Origin: Pontivivens marinum
GTDB taxonomy: Bacteria; Pseudomonadota; Alphaproteobacteria; Rhodobacterales; Rhodobacteraceae
DNA: 64,000 nt
Direction of reading: 5' to 3'
Assembly (NCBI RefSeq): GCF_900231835.1
Contig: NZ_OCTN01000001.1
Coordinates: 930,001 to 994,000, forward strand
How positions within the stretch are numbered: the first letter of the stretch is position 1; every line of letters starts with the position of its first letter. A program made the translations under genes and the position numbers. Of the stretch, positions 36,752 through 49,254 are shown in pieces. The notes under the pieces are model-generated. The model searched no databases, was not told the origin of the DNA, and worked only from the letters and a program-made list of their open reading frames with translations.

Positions 36752-37623
36752 TTTGCTTCGTCTCCAAGCTTGATATCGAGCCCGATATCCAGCGTTCCCG
36801 CCGCCATCGTGATTTTCGAGGTTGAGATAAAGTTCACGCCCGTTTGCCCGATGGCGCGCACAGTATCCAGATCAACATTTCCGGACGCCTCCAACGCGGC
36901 GCCCCTATTCATCGCCACTGCCCTGCGCAGGGTGTCGGGGTCCATATTGTCCAGCAGAACAACCTTACCGCCTGCATCCAGCGCCAGCTCGAATTGTTCC
37001 AGCGTATCGACCTCGATCTCCACCGCCATCAGATGCCCGACATAGCTATAGGCCAGATCCAGCGCCTGCTGCACACCGCCGCAAACCGCGATGTGGTTAT
37101 CCTTGATCAACACCGCATCATCCAGACCATAGCGATGCGAGGTGCCACCGCCACACCGAACGGCGTATTTCTCGAACGCGCGCAGACCCGGCGTCGTTTT
37201 ACGCGTGCAAACAATCCGCGCATCTGTGCCCTGCAACTGCTCGACAAAGCGCGCGGTGTGGGTGGCAATGCCGGACATATGCATCAGGAAATTCAGGGCC
37301 ACACGTTCGGCTCCCATGACCGATCGGCCCGATCCCGTGATGCGTGCAATATCCTGTCCCGCCTGAACCGCGTCGCCATCGCTGACCAGTGCCTCGAAAA
37401 CGGTATCGGCGTCCAGCGCGGCAAATGCGGCCTTGGCCACATCCATGCCCGCGATATACCCTTGCTGGCGCACATTCATAACGGCTGTGGCCTGAACAGC
37501 GGGTCCGATCGTGGCGAGCGAGGTCACATCCCCCGCCTGACCCAGATCCTCCAACAACGCGGCCTCAACCGCATTGCGGATCAAGGGCGCGGGTAATACG
37601 GGAAGGTACGGGTTGCGCATCAT
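36748..37623 (-). CDS. nadC: Nicotinate-nucleotide diphosphorylase (quinolinate phosphoribosyltransferase)
   Basis: Makes nicotinate mononucleotide from quinolinate and PRPP in de novo NAD synthesis. The 291-residue protein has the N-terminal ALLEDLGQAGDVTS segment. The active-site run CTRKTTPGLRAFEKYAV, then GGGTSHRYGLDDAVLIKDNH, supplies the catalytic Arg, Lys and His. EVDTLEQFELALDAG and LEASGNVDLDTVRAIGQTGV follow. nadA and nadB are not in the window. Two adjacent ATGs (37623 and 37620) are equally plausible. It is divergent from the fRMsr gene. Confidence 0.95.
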   Translation of the reverse strand: MMRNPYLPVLPAPLIRNAVEAALLEDLGQAGDVTSLATIGPAVQATAVMNVRQQGYIAGMDVAKAAFAALDADTVFEALVSDGDAVQAGQDIARITGSGRSVMGAERVALNFLMHMSGIATHTARFVEQLQGTDARIVCTRKTTPGLRAFEKYAVRCGGGTSHRYGLDDAVLIKDNHIAVCGGVQQALDLAYSYVGHLMAVEIEVDTLEQFELALDAGGKVVLLDNMDPDTLRRAVAMNRGAALEASGNVDLDTVRAIGQTGVNFISTSKITMAAGTLDIGLDIKLGDEAK

Positions 37624-37662
37624 AGCACCTCATGCTGACTGGCCATATAAAAGGAGAGCCGA

Positions 37663-38118
37663 ATGCACCCCAGATATCACGATGTACATGCCGCAATCAT
37701 GTCCCTGTGTGAAGGGGAAGACGATCCCATCGCGCTGATGGCGACAGTTACATGTGAGCTGCATCACCATTTCGAAAACTTCCACTGGACCGGATTTTAC
37801 CGCGTGGTCGCACCCGAACTGCTGAAAATCGGCCCCTATCAGGGCGGGCATGGCTGCCTCGTCATCCCGTTTGCACGCGGAGTTTGCGGCGCTGCGGCAC
37901 GAACCGGCGAGACACAATTGGTCGCAGATGTGGATGCCTTTCCGGGGCACATCGCCTGCGCCTCCTCCACAAAATCGGAGATCGTGGTGCCCGTCTTTTC
38001 CTCTGGTCGGCTGATCGCGGTTTTTGACGTAGATAGCGATTTACCCGATGCGTTCGACACAGATGACCGCGACGCGCTACAGGCGATTCTGGCGCAGGTT
38101 TTCGGCCCACTGCCTTAG
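37663..38118 (+). CDS. msrC: GAF-domain free methionine-(R)-sulfoxide reductase (fRMsr)
   Basis: Reduces free methionine-R-sulfoxide. The 151-residue protein is a single GAF domain with the three cysteines of fRMsr enzymes in place: GGHGCLVIPFARGVCGAAART supplies two (about residues 65 and 75) and PGHIACASSTKSE the third (about 99). NFHWTGFYRV near residue 40 is also typical. Length fits the family. SD AGGAG precedes the ATG. A GC-rich hairpin follows the stop. The presence of all three Cys makes a mere sensory GAF domain unlikely. Confidence 0.88.
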   Translation: MHPRYHDVHAAIMSLCEGEDDPIALMATVTCELHHHFENFHWTGFYRVVAPELLKIGPYQGGHGCLVIPFARGVCGAAARTGETQLVADVDAFPGHIACASSTKSEIVVPVFSSGRLIAVFDVDSDLPDAFDTDDRDALQAILAQVFGPLP

Positions 38119-38128
38119 AAAACAGGGG

Positions 38129-38151
38129 CGCGCCGCCTTCGCCGCGGCGCG
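38129..38151 (+). terminator. Possible terminator after fRMsr gene
   Basis: CGCGCCGC-CTTCGCC-GCGGCGCG is a perfect 8-bp stem 10 nt after the stop, followed only by TTAACCC. The rest of the 284-bp gap to the MaoC gene becomes AT-rich (about 38270-38370, including TTGCAC at 38327) and probably holds the MaoC promoter. Confidence 0.5.
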
Positions 38152-38402
38152 TTAACCCTTTCCGTGCGGCCAGACAGGTGCCATACGCATGCCATACCGA
38201 TAGCAGCCACAGGGCAGCCAACCGTTTCGGGCGTTAACAATGATGACCATCGGGGAAAGGTGTCTTCATCTTTGGCCAGTTTGCGTTAAATTTCAAAAAT
38301 CCATCGCGATCAAAGATTTCATATTTTTGCACATAAATGTTTTTATCTTGCGTGACTAAAATCGCGTGCTATATCTCTTCGCAGATGCAGCAGGAGATTA
38401 AT

Positions 38403-38855
38403 ATGCTCGACCACGGCCACAACCTTCCCAAAGGTACAATCGTTATCGAGGAACTCGAAATCGGCATGTCCCGTTCGGTTGGGAAAACCATTGGCATGAA
38501 AGAAATTGAGGCTTTTGCGTCCCTTAGCACCGATCACAACCCCGTCCATCTGGACGAGGAATACGCACAGGACACTATTTTTGGCGGTCGCATCGCCCAC
38601 GGAATGCTGACAGCGGGGCTGATTTCGGCCGTAATCGGGGAACAATTGCCCGGTCACGGCACGGTTTATCTGGGCCAAAGCCTGAAATTCATGGCCCCCG
38701 TTCGCCCCGGCGATCATGTCGAGGCAACCGTCACCGTTGCAGCCATTGATTACGCCCGTCGCCGTGTCACGCTTGATTGCGCCGCCCACGTGGGCGATAC
38801 CGTAGTTCTAAAGGGTGAGGCGCTGGTTCTGGCGCCCTCCGCGAAACTAGACTAA
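38403..38855 (+). CDS. MaoC-like hotdog-fold (R)-enoyl-CoA hydratase family protein
   Basis: A 150-residue single-hotdog dehydratase. The catalytic Asp-His pair lies in SLSTDHNPVHLDEEYA (about 46-61), followed by GGRIAHGMLTAGLISAVIG, the hydratase-2 motif, and YLGQSLKFMAPVRPGD. This resembles PhaJ, which hydrates trans-2-enoyl-CoA to (R)-3-hydroxyacyl-CoA and can feed polyhydroxyalkanoate synthesis. No pha genes are nearby, so the physiological substrate is open. The ATG at 38403 has SD AGGAG; a longer form to 38337 has no such signal. Confidence 0.88.
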   Translation: MLDHGHNLPKGTIVIEELEIGMSRSVGKTIGMKEIEAFASLSTDHNPVHLDEEYAQDTIFGGRIAHGMLTAGLISAVIGEQLPGHGTVYLGQSLKFMAPVRPGDHVEATVTVAAIDYARRRVTLDCAAHVGDTVVLKGEALVLAPSAKLD

Positions 38856-38888
38856 CCGCCGGGCCGCCCGGCCCCATTCGGGTAGGCC

Positions 38889-39794
38889 ATGCAACGATAT
38901 CAAAGCCTTGAGGTGCCTGAAACCGCACGCGGCGCATCTGTCGCGATGGGCAATTTCGATGGCCTGCATCTGGGCCATCAATCGGTTCTGGATCTGGCCC
39001 GTCGCCCCGACATGCCGTTGGGCGTGGTGACGTTTGAACCGCATCCGCGTGAAATCTTTGCCCCCGACGCCCCCACATTCCGCCTGATGAACGCGACATC
39101 CCGCGCGCATCGGCTGGAAAAACTGGGCGTGCAGCACCTGTTCGAAATCCCCTTTAACCGTGACCTCGCCAACCTGACACCTGAAGCTTTCGTTAACGAA
39201 GTGCTCGTCAAACAGCTCGGCATCAGGCATCTGGTTGTCGGTGCCGACTTTAAATTCGGTAAGTCACGGAAAGGAAACACAAATACGCTCTCAGAGGCCC
39301 CATTCGAGCTTTCTATCGCTCCACTGCTTCAGGGCCCGAATGGCGCGATTTCCTCCACCGCAATCCGCACTGCGTTGAGCGAGGGACGCCCCACTGACGC
39401 CGCCGATATGCTGGGCCATTGGCACCGGATCGAGGGCATCGTCGAGCATGGATTCAAGCGTGGACGCGAGATGGGATTCCCCACCGCGAACATCTCCATG
39501 GCGGGGCTGCACCTGCCTGCTTTCGGCATTTACGCCTGTACTGTGGACGTGCGCGACGGGCGGCATATGGGCACGTATAAAGCAGTCGCCTCGCTGGGAT
39601 CACGCCCCACATTCGGGGATAACGCGCCAAATCTTGAGGTAATGCTGCTCGACTTTTCCGGTGATCTGTACGGCGCCGAATTGTCCGTAGCGCTGATGCA
39701 TTTCCAGCGGCCCGAGTTGAAATTCGACGGCATGGACCCACTGATCGTACAGATGCACGCCGATGTTGTCGAAACGCGCAAGCTTCTGGCCTGA
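38889..39794 (+). CDS. ribF: Bifunctional riboflavin kinase / FAD synthetase
   Basis: Makes FMN and then FAD from riboflavin. The 301-residue protein has an N-terminal nucleotidyltransferase domain with GNFDGLHLGHQSVLD (about 20-34) and GADFKFGKSRKGN. The C-terminal riboflavin kinase domain has the diagnostic GFPTANI (about 196-202) and GVVEHGFKRGR-type entry, then the catalytic Glu in NLEVMLLDFSGDLYG. Length is at the short end of the family but complete. No FMN riboswitch is visible upstream. It follows the MaoC gene by 33 nt. Confidence 0.95.
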   Translation: MQRYQSLEVPETARGASVAMGNFDGLHLGHQSVLDLARRPDMPLGVVTFEPHPREIFAPDAPTFRLMNATSRAHRLEKLGVQHLFEIPFNRDLANLTPEAFVNEVLVKQLGIRHLVVGADFKFGKSRKGNTNTLSEAPFELSIAPLLQGPNGAISSTAIRTALSEGRPTDAADMLGHWHRIEGIVEHGFKRGREMGFPTANISMAGLHLPAFGIYACTVDVRDGRHMGTYKAVASLGSRPTFGDNAPNLEVMLLDFSGDLYGAELSVALMHFQRPELKFDGMDPLIVQMHADVVETRKLLA

Positions 39795-39840
39795 CTGTAT
39801 TTTCGAATCCCCTCCAACCGCAAAACGGTAGGATCACGAC

Positions 39841-40284
39841 ATGACCAAACGCCCTGAATTCTGGACCCTGCCGCTGGACGCCCTGACCCGCCCCGAATGG
39901 GAGGCCCTGTGCGATGGTTGCGGCAAATGCTGCTTGCTCAAGCTGGAGGATGATGACGGCGACATCGCCTATACCGACATCGCGTGCCGACTGTTTGACC
40001 CCGACACCTGCCGCTGTGGCAACTATCCCGTGCGCAAACAACTGGTGCCCGGCTGTGTGGTGCTGGACGCGGAAACCCTGCCCGAAATCGCGTTCTGGAT
40101 GCCCCAAACCTGCGCATATCGCCTGCGATACGAGGATAAACCCATCCCCGACTGGCATCCCCTGCTGACCGGCGATTCCGGCAGTGTAGCGATGGCGGGC
40201 CATTCCATGACCGGTCGCACCGTCGCGGAATATGAGGTCGATGAGGAAGATTACGAAGATCACATAGTAGAGGATTTGGCATGA
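39841..40284 (+). CDS. YcgN family cysteine-cluster protein (UPF0260)
   Basis: A 147-residue protein of unknown function with a zinc- or iron-binding cysteine cluster. CDGCGKCCLLKLEDDD (about 24-39), CRLFDPDTCRCGNYP (about 50-64) and VPGCV (about 73) supply at least eight cysteines, and TCAYRL adds another. The layout matches YcgN/YkgJ-type proteins. Its stop overlaps the start of the threonine aldolase gene (ATGA), so the two are translationally coupled. No biochemical function is established for the family. Confidence 0.88.
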   Translation: MTKRPEFWTLPLDALTRPEWEALCDGCGKCCLLKLEDDDGDIAYTDIACRLFDPDTCRCGNYPVRKQLVPGCVVLDAETLPEIAFWMPQTCAYRLRYEDKPIPDWHPLLTGDSGSVAMAGHSMTGRTVAEYEVDEEDYEDHIVEDLA

Positions 40285-41321
40285 ATTTCGCCTCAGACAA
40301 TTCCGGTCCGACCCACCCCAAAGTTTGGGAGGCCCTAACCCGCGCAGATGCCGGTTACGCCATGCCCTACGGCAATGATCCATTGAGCGGCGACATCGCA
40401 AACCGCCTGCGTGCTTTGTTTGATGCGCCAGATGCGGCGATTGTTCTGGCCGCGACGGGAACGGCGGCGAACTCACTGGCTTTGGCCTGTCTATGCCCGC
40501 CATGGGGCCGGATTTACTGCCATGATGACGCACATATCGAGCAGGACGAATGCGGCGCACCCGAGTTTTTCATCGGCGGCGGCAAGCTGACGCTGATCTC
40601 GGGCCCTGATGGACAGTTCAGCGCACAAACGCTGTCCGACGCCTTGGCGGCAACAGCATCGGGCGTACATTCGGCGGCTCCGGCGGCGGTGTCCCTGTCC
40701 AACCTTAGCGAGGCGGGCACCTATTGGCCACTGGACGAGATTACAGCCGTGGTTGAGATCGCCCACGCGGCGGGCCTGACCGTGCATCTGGACGGCGCGC
40801 GCCTGTCCAATGCCATGGTTGCGGGCGGATACACCCCTGCGCAAGTCATGGCCACTGGCATTGATGCACTGGTTTTCGGCGGTACGAAAAACGGCCTGCC
40901 GGGGGTTGAAGCGGTGATCCTGCGCGATCCCGCCAAACAGCAGGAACTGGAGCGTCGTCGCAAGCGAGCCGGTCATCTATTCTCGAAACATCGCTATCTG
41001 GCCGCGCAGATGGACGCCTATCTGACCGATGATTTGTGGCATGATCTGGCAACCGCCGCCAATGATGCGGCCGCGCGGTTTGCTGATGGATTGCGTGATG
41101 CAGGCGCAGAGATGATGTTTCCCGTACAGGGCAATCAGATTTTCTGCCGGTTGCCGCGTGCGGCCCACCAACGGGCCACGGCGGCAGGGGCGCAATATTA
41201 CCTGACGCCGGATGCGCCGTTAGAGGGGGACGCGCACGAAATGCTTGGTGCGCGTCTGGTTTGCAATTGGGCGACCACCCAGGAACAGATTGATGCGTTC
41301 CTCAGCACGCTAAAGGGCTGA
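40281..41321 (+). CDS. Low-specificity L-threonine aldolase
   Basis: PLP enzyme that cleaves threonine or allo-threonine to glycine and acetaldehyde. The 346-residue fold-type I protein shows SDNSGPTHPKVWEAL at the N terminus, GTAANSLALACL (cofactor phosphate contacts) and VHLDGARLSNAMV with the PLP-pairing Asp. It also has the Schiff-base Lys in VFGGTKNGLPGVEAV (near residue 205). Related beta-eliminating lyases share these motifs, so substrate preference is inferred. It overlaps the YcgN-type gene and converges directly with the hydrolase gene. Confidence 0.9.
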   Translation: MNFASDNSGPTHPKVWEALTRADAGYAMPYGNDPLSGDIANRLRALFDAPDAAIVLAATGTAANSLALACLCPPWGRIYCHDDAHIEQDECGAPEFFIGGGKLTLISGPDGQFSAQTLSDALAATASGVHSAAPAAVSLSNLSEAGTYWPLDEITAVVEIAHAAGLTVHLDGARLSNAMVAGGYTPAQVMATGIDALVFGGTKNGLPGVEAVILRDPAKQQELERRRKRAGHLFSKHRYLAAQMDAYLTDDLWHDLATAANDAAARFADGLRDAGAEMMFPVQGNQIFCRLPRAAHQRATAAGAQYYLTPDAPLEGDAHEMLGARLVCNWATTQEQIDAFLSTLKG

Positions 41322-42107
41322 TTAAAGCATCGCACCGATCAGCTTGGCGACTTCCGCCGGATGGCTGATTGGCACCATGTGCCCTGCACCCTGCACCAGA
41401 TGCGGGGTGACGCCCAACGGTTGCGCGATGGTTTCACAGATCGCGATGGCCGAGGGGCGGGTCTGCGCGCCAGCAATCAGTTGCACCGGACAGGGTAGTG
41501 AGGCGATCTGCTCCACCGTGATCTGATCCGGCCCACGCCCCGCCACATCATCGGCGGATGCAGTGATGAAGCCCATCCGCTCAATCGCGTAGGTGCGCAG
41601 CTTTTCCGGCACCATTTTCCACGGAACGCCATTGCCCCATAGGGTCATGAATTCCTCGGCCGCCAATTCCGCCTGATCGCTTTGCACGGCGTTGATATAG
41701 CCTGCTGTGGCCGCAGCCTCATCAATCGCGACGGGGTCGGCGGCATCCAGCAGATAGAACATCATCGGCTCGATCAGGGTCAGGCTTGCCACAGCCTCGG
41801 GCCGGTCCAATGCTGCGCGCAGCACCACACCGCCGCCAAAGGAATGACCGACCAGATGTGCGGGTTCATCGCCCAGCACCTCCAGCAAGGCGTCAGCGGC
41901 CTGTCTGCGGGGGCGGCGATCGGGATCAGCCTCGCTCATCCCATGACCGGGCAGGTCCAGTGCCTCGGCCCGAACAGGGCCTAGATGGCCCAACATGCCC
42001 TTCCACGCGCCTGAATGCGCCAGTGAGCAGTGGGAAAGCAACAGCCGCGGCCCTTGCTCCCCCGTGCGATGTAGGCCCGTCATGGCCCCTGCAAGGCGAA
42101 CCTGCAT
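41322..42107 (-). CDS. Alpha/beta hydrolase
   Basis: A 261-residue alpha/beta-hydrolase fold protein of unknown substrate. The nucleophile elbow is GHSFGG in HLVGHSFGGGVVLRA (Ser near residue 93). An oxyanion-side LLLSHCSLAHSGAWKGML precedes it, DLPGHGMSEADPD is the strand-4 loop, and the C-terminal catalytic His is in GAGHMVPISHPAEVAKLI. It begins inside the end of the isomerase gene (TGATG overlap), implying coupled expression, perhaps in aromatic or thioester catabolism. Confidence 0.87.
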   Translation of the reverse strand: MQVRLAGAMTGLHRTGEQGPRLLLSHCSLAHSGAWKGMLGHLGPVRAEALDLPGHGMSEADPDRRPRRQAADALLEVLGDEPAHLVGHSFGGGVVLRAALDRPEAVASLTLIEPMMFYLLDAADPVAIDEAAATAGYINAVQSDQAELAAEEFMTLWGNGVPWKMVPEKLRTYAIERMGFITASADDVAGRGPDQITVEQIASLPCPVQLIAGAQTRPSAIAICETIAQPLGVTPHLVQGAGHMVPISHPAEVAKLIGAML

Positions 42108-42715
42108 CAGCCTATCGTCGCCAAATGTGCGTCCAGATGCGCCAGACGATCCTGACCCCAGAACAGTTGATTGCCGTAAACATAGGTCGGCGCGCCAAAG
42201 ACGTTGGCCGCCAATGCCTCATCCGTATTGCGCTCGTAAATATCCAGCGCGGATTGCAGATCGCGTTGCGCCAAACCACCGTCAAAGCCTGCGGCGACGA
42301 GGCATTTTTCGATCACGTCCTCGCGCGCGATGTCCTGCTCACCCGCCCAACAGGCGCGCAAAATCTCGAAGCTCAGCTTACCCACATCACCGCCAGGGTG
42401 CTGCTCCGCGAATTCCTGCGCGTAAATTGTTGCCGCAACAGCCCGTTTCGGGTCCGTTGGCCAGTGGGCAGGCTTCAGGTTGACGTCCAATCCGTTCATA
42501 CCCGCTACCCGCTCAATTTCTTGCAGGCGGTATGCCTGACGCGAAACGTGGCGTTTTCCGGGGGGTTGTGTGCCATGCTCGGCAAAGACGCGGAACAGGT
42601 CGAAAGGCTTGTAAACCACTTTAACGTCATGTTTTTTCGCGATGGTCTCCAACTGCATTCCAGCCAGATACGTGAACGGGGACAGGGGAAAGAGATAGTA
42701 ATCGATCTGCGACAT
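42107..42715 (-). CDS. 2-hydroxychromene-2-carboxylate isomerase family protein (DsbA-like)
   Basis: A 202-residue thioredoxin-fold protein of the HCCA isomerase / kappa-GST group. It starts [20 protein letters not shown], where Ser replaces the redox Cys of DsbA and would activate glutathione. It contains [15 protein letters not shown] and the C-terminal cis-Pro segment [26 protein letters not shown] isomerases act in naphthalene breakdown, but no other genes of that pathway are here, so the true substrate is uncertain. It is co-transcribed with the hydrolase gene and divergent from prs. Confidence 0.87.
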   Translation of the reverse strand: MSQIDYYLFPLSPFTYLAGMQLETIAKKHDVKVVYKPFDLFRVFAEHGTQPPGKRHVSRQAYRLQEIERVAGMNGLDVNLKPAHWPTDPKRAVAATIYAQEFAEQHPGGDVGKLSFEILRACWAGEQDIAREDVIEKCLVAAGFDGGLAQRDLQSALDIYERNTDEALAANVFGAPTYVYGNQLFWGQDRLAHLDAHLATIG

Positions 42716-42810
42716 CGGACGCTCCGTTTTGTTTCGTTACTTCAGATAAGCTTTGCATACACCCTGCTCAATGGTATTGCCCGCCCATACCGCCGCAGCA
42801 GAGGTCTCCC

Positions 42811-43854
42811 ATGCCGTTCAAGAGGACTGCCCCGATGAAATCCGACATCAATCTTAAGCTCATTTCCGGGAACGCGAATAAGGACCTCGCGGGCAATATT
42901 GCCCGTCGCATGACGGTCTATCGCGGTGCGCCCGTGACCCTCGCCAATGCGCGGGTCGAGCGCTTCAACGACAAAGAGATTTTCGTCGAGGTTTTCGACA
43001 ATGTCCGTGACGAGGATATGTTCATTATCCAGTCCACGTCGAACCCAGCAAATGACAACCTGATGGAGCTGCTGATTATGGCGGACGCGCTGCGTCGCTC
43101 CTCCGCCCAGCGGGTTACGGCAGTGATCCCCTATTTCGGCTATGCCCGTCAGGATCGTCGCACCGCCGCACGCACGCCGATTTCGGCGAAGCTGGTGGCA
43201 AACCTGATCGCGCAGGCCGGTGTTGACCGCGTTCTGACCATGGACCTGCATGCGGGCCAGATTCAGGGCTTCTTCGATATTCCGGTGGATAACCTGTATG
43301 CGGCGCCGGTCTTTGCGCTGGATATCAAGCAGCACTTCCCCGACCTCAGCGAAGTGACGGTTGTGTCGCCGGACGTTGGCGGTGTTGCGCGTGCACGTGA
43401 ACTGGCCAAGCGGATCGGTGCTGGCCTTGCCATCGTGGACAAGCGCCGCTCCAAGCCCGGTGAGATCGAGGAGATGATGATCATCGGCGACGTTAAGGAT
43501 CGCGTCTGTATCATCGTAGACGACATCTGTGACACCGCTGGCACGCTGTGCAAGGCGGCTGAGCTGCTGGAACAGCAGGGCGGTGCCAAGGAAGTACACG
43601 CCTATATCTCGCACGGTGTTCTGAGCGGCCCAGCGGTCAGCCGCATCGGTAACTCGGTTCTGAAATCGCTGGTCGTCACGGATTCGATCGAGCAGCCAGC
43701 ACCCGTTCAGGACGAGCCGCGCATCCGCGTCGTGCCCATCGGCCCGATGTTTGCACAGGCGATCCTCAATATCTCGAACGGGTCGAGCGTTTCGTCGCTG
43801 TTCAACGAGGACACACTCGGCCCGATTTACGAGGCGTTCTATCCGATGGGCTAA
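42811..43854 (+). CDS. prs: Ribose-phosphate pyrophosphokinase
   Basis: Makes PRPP from ribose 5-phosphate and ATP. The 347-residue protein has the ATP-binding [20 protein letters not shown] (flexible-loop region), [20 protein letters not shown] and the PRPP loop [11 protein letters not shown] (about 232-242). An ATG eight codons downstream (42835, SD AGAGGA) would give the more usual [13 protein letters not shown] beginning. Both starts have plausible SDs. It is slightly longer at the C terminus (EAFYPMG) than the typical 315-340 residues. A strong terminator follows. Confidence 0.96.
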   Translation: MPFKRTAPMKSDINLKLISGNANKDLAGNIARRMTVYRGAPVTLANARVERFNDKEIFVEVFDNVRDEDMFIIQSTSNPANDNLMELLIMADALRRSSAQRVTAVIPYFGYARQDRRTAARTPISAKLVANLIAQAGVDRVLTMDLHAGQIQGFFDIPVDNLYAAPVFALDIKQHFPDLSEVTVVSPDVGGVARARELAKRIGAGLAIVDKRRSKPGEIEEMMIIGDVKDRVCIIVDDICDTAGTLCKAAELLEQQGGAKEVHAYISHGVLSGPAVSRIGNSVLKSLVVTDSIEQPAPVQDEPRIRVVPIGPMFAQAILNISNGSSVSSLFNEDTLGPIYEAFYPMG

Positions 43855-43879
43855 TGCTCATTCTTCAATGATATACATT

Positions 43880-43918
43880 ACGGGCGCCTACTGTTTCGAC
43901 AGGGGCGCCCGTTTTGTT
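43880..43918 (+). terminator. Rho-independent terminator of prs
   Basis: ACGGGCGCC and GGCGCCCGT outer arms with an inner CTGT-TTCG-ACAG hairpin, followed by TTTGTTT. A compound stem 25 nt after the prs stop. Confidence 0.9.
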
Positions 43919-43924
43919 TGGGGT

Positions 43925-44275
43925 CTAAACGTCCCAAATCTCATCTGGGTCATCCAACGGGCCAAGCGCCTGCCAGTTCACGCCAAGGCGTGCAATGCGG
44001 GTATCGTCCCAAATATCGACGGTCAGCACGAAGCCGGTCTCCGTGACCTCCTCCGCCCGCATGTTAAGCCGCAAATAGGTATCGGAATGCGCATCGATCA
44101 AGGTGGGCGCCAGCTGCACAACAGGGACCGAAGCAAAGGTGCCGTCAAACTGGATCGGGTGGCGGACCTGCCGCTCCCCAACACCATCCCACATATCCGT
44201 CGCGGTTTCCCAGTGATCGAACAATGTGACGAAGCCCTCAGCTACGCCCAGCCAATTTGTGTCTATTCGTCTCAT
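43925..44275 (-). CDS. H-type lectin domain protein
   Basis: A 116-residue protein whose C-terminal two thirds resemble the H-type lectin domain, best known from snail agglutinins and discoidins. VRHPIQFDGTFASVPVVQLA, YLRLNMRAEEVTETGFVLTV and WDDTRIARLGVNWQALG fit the six-stranded pattern with its conserved F-P-V and GF residues. There is no signal peptide, so it should be cytoplasmic unless exported another way. It lies just downstream of the F1 ATPase operon in the same orientation, beyond a terminator. Any carbohydrate ligand is unknown. Confidence 0.72.
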   Translation of the reverse strand: MRRIDTNWLGVAEGFVTLFDHWETATDMWDGVGERQVRHPIQFDGTFASVPVVQLAPTLIDAHSDTYLRLNMRAEEVTETGFVLTVDIWDDTRIARLGVNWQALGPLDDPDEIWDV

Positions 44276-44291
44276 TCTACCGCCCTAACGA

Positions 44292-44320
44292 AAAAACCCC
44301 GCCAGAGCGACGGGGTTTTT
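44292..44320. terminator. Terminator of the atpHAGDC operon
   Basis: AAAAACCCCG-CCAGAGCGA-CGGGGTTTTT: a 10-bp stem with A- and T-rich outer ends, so it can work on both strands. It lies 21 nt after the atpC stop and 17 nt before the H-lectin gene. Confidence 0.9.
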
Positions 44321-44340
44321 AAAGATCGTTTAAAAGCAGA

Positions 44341-44751
44341 TCAGATATCGGATTTGATACCCAATTGCTCCGCCAGGAACCGTGCGTGGTTTACACGCTG
44401 GTTCAGCGAGATCCGGTTGTCATCAGGCGCATCAAGAGCAGCTTTCTCAGCCGCATTGATAACCCGGTCCATCCAGTCAGTCGTCACATCGGCACGCAGG
44501 GTTGCCTGCTCGGCCAACACGGTCAGACCCTCAGGCCCGATTTCCGCGAAACCGCCGGTCACGACGTAATCGTGAACCTCGCCACCCTCATGCACCGTCA
44601 TGAAGCCCGGACGCAGAAGGGTCAGCGTAGCGGCGTGCTGCGGCATAACCGTCATCTCGCCCTCTTCGCCGTGAAGCTGGACCCGCGTGACCTGAGCGGA
44701 ATGGAGGCTCCGCTCAGGGCTGACGAGATCGAACTGCATCGTATCGGCCAT
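44341..44751 (-). CDS. atpC: F1F0 ATP synthase epsilon subunit
   Basis: Central-stalk subunit that couples rotation and limits ATP hydrolysis. The 136-residue protein begins MADTMQFDLVSPERSLHS, typical of alphaproteobacterial epsilon subunits. The N-terminal beta sandwich includes GEMTVMPQHAATLTLLRPG and FAEIGPEGLTVLAEQA. A C-terminal helical region follows. The second of two adjacent ATGs (44751) has better SD spacing (AGGAGG, 5 nt). A perfect 8-bp hairpin sits between atpD and this gene's SD. Confidence 0.95.
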   Translation of the reverse strand: MADTMQFDLVSPERSLHSAQVTRVQLHGEEGEMTVMPQHAATLTLLRPGFMTVHEGGEVHDYVVTGGFAEIGPEGLTVLAEQATLRADVTTDWMDRVINAAEKAALDAPDDNRISLNQRVNHARFLAEQLGIKSDI

Positions 44752-44769
44752 CATAGCCTCCTGTTCGAT

Positions 44770-44795
44770 GCGGTTTCAGGATCACCCGAAACCGC
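44770..44795 (-). promoter_or_regulatory. Intercistronic hairpin between atpD and atpC
   Basis: GCGGTTTC and GAAACCGC, a perfect 8-bp inverted repeat with a 10-nt loop, lying 11 nt after the atpD stop and just upstream of the atpC SD. It has no T-run. It may protect upstream mRNA or adjust epsilon expression. Confidence 0.55.
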
Positions 44796-44806
44796 GACAG
44801 AGTTCA

Positions 44807-46249
<1,443 letters not shown>

Positions 46250-47119
46250 TCAGAGCGCCTCAGCGCCCGAAATGATTTCGATAAGCTCGTTCGTGATCGC
46301 GGCCTGACGGGTCCGGTTATACTGGATGGTCAGATCGTCGATCATGTCGCCTGCGTTGCGTGTCGCGTTATCCATTGCGGACATCCGCGCACCCTGTTCG
46401 GAGGCAGCATTTTCGAGCAAAGCGGTGAAGACCTGCGTTGCGACCGAACGCGGCAGCAGATCTGCAAGGATTGCATCTTCCTCAGGCTCGTAATCATAGA
46501 GTGCGTCGGTTTCGGCGCCCTCCTCAACCACGGCCGGGATGATTTGCTGTGCAGTCGGGCGCTGGGTAATTACGTTTTCGAACGCTGAATAGAACAGCGT
46601 TGCAACGTCGAATTCACCCTGAGCGAAGCGGCTGAGGACATCCTCGGCCACGCCAGAGGCGTTTTCGTAACCCACACGTTTTACAGCCGATAGATCGACG
46701 TGATCCACCATCAGCGATCCGAAATCGCGGCGAAGTTGCTCGCGACCCTTTTTGCCGACCGTGATGATCTTGACTGTTTTACCAGCAGCCAGAAGTTTCT
46801 GGATGTGGCCGCGTGCCAGCTTGACGATGTTCGTATTGAAACCGCCGCACAGTCCCCGCTCGGAGGTAGCGATAATCAGCAGATGGGTTTGGTCGTTTCC
46901 GGTGCCGCGTAGCAGCAGCGGAGCGGAGGCAGAATTCTTTGCCCCCGCAGCCAAGTTACCCAATACGGCCTCCATGCGATCTGCATAGGGGCGCGCAGCC
47001 TCCGCCGCTTCCTGCGCACGGCGCAGTTTAGCGGCGGCGACCATCTGCATCGCCTTTGTAATCTTCCGCGTCGATTTGACTGATTCGATGCGGATTTTCA
47101 GGTCCTTGAGGCTCGGCAT
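46250..47119 (-). CDS. atpG: F1F0 ATP synthase gamma subunit
   Basis: Rotor shaft of F1. The 289-residue protein has the conserved N-terminal coiled coil ([20 protein letters not shown], then [15 protein letters not shown]) and the C-terminal helix [20 protein letters not shown], then [19 protein letters not shown]. The middle Rossmann-like domain has [15 protein letters not shown]. Length is normal. It lies between atpA and atpD with 36 and 18 nt gaps. Confidence 0.97.
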   Translation of the reverse strand: MPSLKDLKIRIESVKSTRKITKAMQMVAAAKLRRAQEAAEAARPYADRMEAVLGNLAAGAKNSASAPLLLRGTGNDQTHLLIIATSERGLCGGFNTNIVKLARGHIQKLLAAGKTVKIITVGKKGREQLRRDFGSLMVDHVDLSAVKRVGYENASGVAEDVLSRFAQGEFDVATLFYSAFENVITQRPTAQQIIPAVVEEGAETDALYDYEPEEDAILADLLPRSVATQVFTALLENAASEQGARMSAMDNATRNAGDMIDDLTIQYNRTRQAAITNELIEIISGAEAL

Positions 47120-47155
47120 ATGCCTTGCTCCCTTCCCTTAACTATCTGCGACGAA

Positions 47156-49254
<2,099 letters not shown>

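Noticed and set aside
38856-38888. FMN riboswitch before ribF
   Set aside because: The gap is 33 nt and contains none of the conserved RFN-element sequence.
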